A stretch of 64,000 nucleotides of DNA, from contig CAKSFM010000010.1 in NCBI GenBank assembly GCA_934454525.1, positions 1 through 64,000 of the forward strand, written 5' to 3'. The stretch comes from an uncultured Clostridia bacterium (GTDB lineage Bacteria > Bacillota > Clostridia > UMGS1883). Position 1 is the stretch's first letter; each line of letters opens with the position of its first letter. The notes under the pieces were generated by a model that did not search any database, was not told the DNA's origin, and saw nothing but the letters and a program-made list of their open reading frames with translations. The position numbers and the translations under genes are program-made. Positions 62,156-64,000 of this stretch are shown here, piece after piece.

Positions 62156-62184
62156 TTGACAACATAGCATAATGAGTGTAAAAT
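62156..62184 (+). promoter_or_regulatory. Internal sigma-A promoter before the aldolase
   Basis: TTGACA (62156-62161), 17-nt spacer, TAAAAT (62179-62184). Directly upstream is a 10-nt direct repeat (ACAAAAAACC twice plus part of a third, 62124-62150) of unknown meaning. Confidence 0.7.
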
Positions 62185-62244
62185 AAACATAAGCCAACAA
62201 TTTAAAAAGCTATTAATTAATTTCTTTTTGAAAGGATGAAACAT

Positions 62245-63039
62245 ATGGTAAACGAGTACGAAATCAAAAAACAGATTTGCGAAATCGGTAAAAGAATTTA
62301 TGACAGAGGTATGGTTGCCGCAAACGATGGTAACATCTCCGTTAAAATTTCCGATAACGAGTTCCTCTGCACACCCACGGGCGTAAGCAAAGGCTTTATG
62401 ACTCCCGACTATATCTGTAAGGTTGACAAAGAGGGCAAGGTTCTTGAAGCAAACGGTTCGTTCAAACCCTCCAGCGAAATCAAAATGCATATGAGAGTTT
62501 ATAAAGAACGCCCCGATGTAAGAAGCGTTGTTCATGCTCATCCCATCTATGCAACAAGCTTTGCAATCGCAGGTATTCCGCTGACGCAGCCTATCATGCC
62601 CGAAGCTGTTATCGCTCTCGGCTGCGTTCCGATTGCTGAGTACGGCACACCGTCAACAAATGAAATTCCGGACGCTGTTGAAAAGTATCTTCAGCATTTT
62701 GACGCTGTTCTGCTTGCCAACCACGGCGCACTTTCTTACAGCGATTCGCTTCTTAATGCATATCACAAGATGGAATCCGTTGAATTCTATGCACAGCTTC
62801 TCTTCAATTCCAAACAGCTCGGCGGTCCTAAGGAGCTTAATGACGAGCAGGTTCAGCGCCTGTACGAAATCCGCCGTCAGTTCGGTCTTAAGGGCAAGCA
62901 TCCGGCAGATCTCTGCCCGAACAACCGTGACGGTAAGGCAAGCTGCCACAGCTGCGGCGGCTGCTCGAACGGCAAAAAAGGCGACAATGACCTTGTAGCG
63001 GAAATCACAAAAAAGGTTCTTGAAGCAATGGGAAAATAA
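62245..63039 (+). CDS. Class II aldolase (L-fuculose-phosphate type) with C-terminal encapsulation-like helix
   Basis: 264 residues from ATG 62245 (AAAGGA 8 nt upstream; ATG 62236 touches that site). Zinc ligands H97 and H99 (VVHAHP) and H160 (LLANHGAL), with Glu78 as catalytic acid (PSSEIKMH), match FucA. Cleaves fuculose- or rhamnulose-1-phosphate to lactaldehyde and dihydroxyacetone phosphate. After residue 215 there is a Cys/Gly-rich linker (ASCHSCGGCSNGKKG) and an amphipathic end helix (NDLVAEITKKVLEAMGK), which looks like an encapsulation peptide targeting the shell lumen. Confidence 0.9.
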   Translation: MVNEYEIKKQICEIGKRIYDRGMVAANDGNISVKISDNEFLCTPTGVSKGFMTPDYICKVDKEGKVLEANGSFKPSSEIKMHMRVYKERPDVRSVVHAHPIYATSFAIAGIPLTQPIMPEAVIALGCVPIAEYGTPSTNEIPDAVEKYLQHFDAVLLANHGALSYSDSLLNAYHKMESVEFYAQLLFNSKQLGGPKELNDEQVQRLYEIRRQFGLKGKHPADLCPNNRDGKASCHSCGGCSNGKKGDNDLVAEITKKVLEAMGK

Positions 63040-63104
63040 TCCGCCCGGCGGATTGTCAATGATTTTTCCGTTCGCAGCACGGACGGAAAGAAAGGAATGA
63101 TACA

Positions 63105-64000
63105 ATGGACATCAATTCTGAAAAAATTCAGCAGATTGTAAAGCAGGTGCTCAGCGAAATGAACGGCGCTCCGGCTGCCGCTCCGAGCGCGTCGGGTCCT
63201 ATCCCGAAAACGGCTCACGTTGCAATGCTTACAAAACTTGAACATTATGACATTAAGGAATATCCCATTCCCGAGGTCGGTGACGGAGATATTCTCGTAA
63301 AGGTTGAAGGCTGCGGCATCTGCGGCACTGATGCGCATGAATTTAAGCGCGATCCTTTCGGTCTTATTCCTGTTGTTCTCGGTCACGAGGGAACGGGCGA
63401 AATTGTTAAAATGGGCAAGGACGTAAAGGTTGACAGCGCCGGAAAGAAGCTTTCTGTCGGTGATAAGGTTGTAACCTGCATGATATTTAAGGACAATCCC
63501 GATATCACAATGTTTGACCTTAACAAGCAAAATGTCGGCGGCGCAGATGTTTACGGACTTCTTCCCGATGACGATGTGCACCTTAACGGCTGGTTCTCGG
63601 ATTATATTCTTATCAGAAAGGGTTCTTCCGTTTTCAACGTAAGCGACCTTGACCTTGATTCGAGAATACTTATCGAGCCGTGCGCCGTTCTTGTTCACGC
63701 GGTTGAGCGTGCAAAGACAACGGGAATATTGCGCTTCAACAGCCGCGTTGTTGTTCAGGGCTGCGGACCTATCGGTCTTATATGCATAGCCGTTCTCAGA
63801 ACAATGGGTATTGAAAATATCACGGCGGTTGACGGTCAGCCGAAGCGCCTTGAATTTGCAAAGAAAATGGGCGCGGACAAGACGGTTAACTTTACGGAAC
63901 ATAAGGGTATTGAAGCGCTCACGGGCGCGGTTGAGGCAACTTTCGGCGGTCATCTTGCCGACTTTGCTTTCCAGTGCACGGGCGCTCCTGCGGCACACAG
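63105..64000 (+). CDS. Zinc-dependent medium-chain alcohol dehydrogenase, N-terminal helix tag (partial at window end)
   Basis: The first 298 codons are in the window; the gene continues beyond 64000. Residues 1-20 (INSEKIQQIVKQVLSEM) form an amphipathic helix, followed by an Ala/Pro linker (21-35), the usual look of an N-terminal encapsulation peptide. The GroES-like domain has catalytic zinc ligands C73 (GICGTD) and H94-E95 (LGHEGTG); the four-Cys structural zinc lobe is absent. The Rossmann motif VQGCGPIGLICIAVLR lies near residue 222. It may reduce aldehyde to alcohol to recycle NADH inside the organelle, but substrate is inferred from context only. Confidence 0.85.
   Translation, partial: MDINSEKIQQIVKQVLSEMNGAPAAAPSASGPIPKTAHVAMLTKLEHYDIKEYPIPEVGDGDILVKVEGCGICGTDAHEFKRDPFGLIPVVLGHEGTGEIVKMGKDVKVDSAGKKLSVGDKVVTCMIFKDNPDITMFDLNKQNVGGADVYGLLPDDDVHLNGWFSDYILIRKGSSVFNVSDLDLDSRILIEPCAVLVHAVERAKTTGILRFNSRVVVQGCGPIGLICIAVLRTMGIENITAVDGQPKRLEFAKKMGADKTVNFTEHKGIEALTGAVEATFGGHLADFAFQCTGAPAAH

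Noticed and set aside
62877..63998. 373-codon minus-strand frame at the window end
   Set aside because: Antisense of the aldolase end and zinc dehydrogenase, both of which have clear motifs on the plus strand.

Overview
The window looks like chromosomal DNA of an anaerobic, endospore-forming Firmicute of class Clostridia, probably a gut-type Oscillospirales/Lachnospirales relative. The evidence is a complete spoIIIA operon, a SpoVB-like flippase, a SipL-like SPOCS/LysM coat protein, the Firmicute-style S10-spc-alpha ribosomal cluster with zinc-type S14, L36 and S4, a CIRCE element, strong AGGAGG-type ribosome binding sites, several TTG starts, and a glycyl-radical-enzyme microcompartment locus. 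No 16S rRNA or tRNA gene is present, so genus cannot be assigned.

Layout. 0.1-9.3 kb, plus strand: a DUF624/YesL-like membrane protein, a SpoVB-like flippase, HU, CIRCE-controlled htpG, a small ribbon-helix-helix protein, an inverted-repeat element, mutS2 and trxB. 9.5-13.9 kb, minus strand: spoIIIAA-AB-AC-AD-AE-AF-AG-AH, the channel that connects mother cell and forespore. 14.0-19.0 kb: a branched-chain amino acid ABC importer (livK-H-M-G-F). 19.0-21.8 kb: an AT-rich accessory stretch with a small TECTGL-type protein, a tandem duplication and two secreted proteins of unknown role. 21.9-24.5 kb: an M23/G5 peptidase and an HtrA protease, then a tiny glutamine-rich gene.

24.8-40.5 kb is one co-directional cluster from rpsJ to rplQ, including secY, adk, map, a KOW protein, infA and rpoA. 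It starts behind its own promoter with an elaborate folded RNA leader and ends in two stacked hairpins. 40.9-47.8 kb: SipL-like protein, serine hydrolase, secreted transglutaminase-like protein, a glycine riboswitch in front of a sodium:alanine/glycine symporter, and a TetR regulator. 47.9-54.0 kb: an RND/MMPL transporter overlapping the gene for an 1159-residue surface protein with GLUG repeats and a long coiled coil. 54.0-57.8 kb, minus strand: AMP-forming acyl-CoA ligase, nrdR, rpiB, tsaB, tsaE. 58.0-64.0 kb: start of a bacterial microcompartment operon with a glycyl radical diol dehydratase, its activase, a PduU/EutS-type shell protein, a PduV/EutP-like GTPase, a class II (fuculose-phosphate type) aldolase and a zinc alcohol dehydrogenase cut by the window edge. 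Together these suggest fermentation of fucose or rhamnose through 1,2-propanediol.

The most interesting points are: the S10-operon leader RNA; two spoIIIA genes (AA and AF) whose conserved N-termini begin at an ACG codon placed correctly behind a Shine-Dalgarno; a near-identical sigma-E-type promoter shared by spoIIIAA and the sipL-like gene; the MMPL/GLUG pair, with a bactofilin-like tail on the transporter; CIRCE in front of htpG; and matched encapsulation-peptide-like helices on the aldolase and the dehydrogenase.
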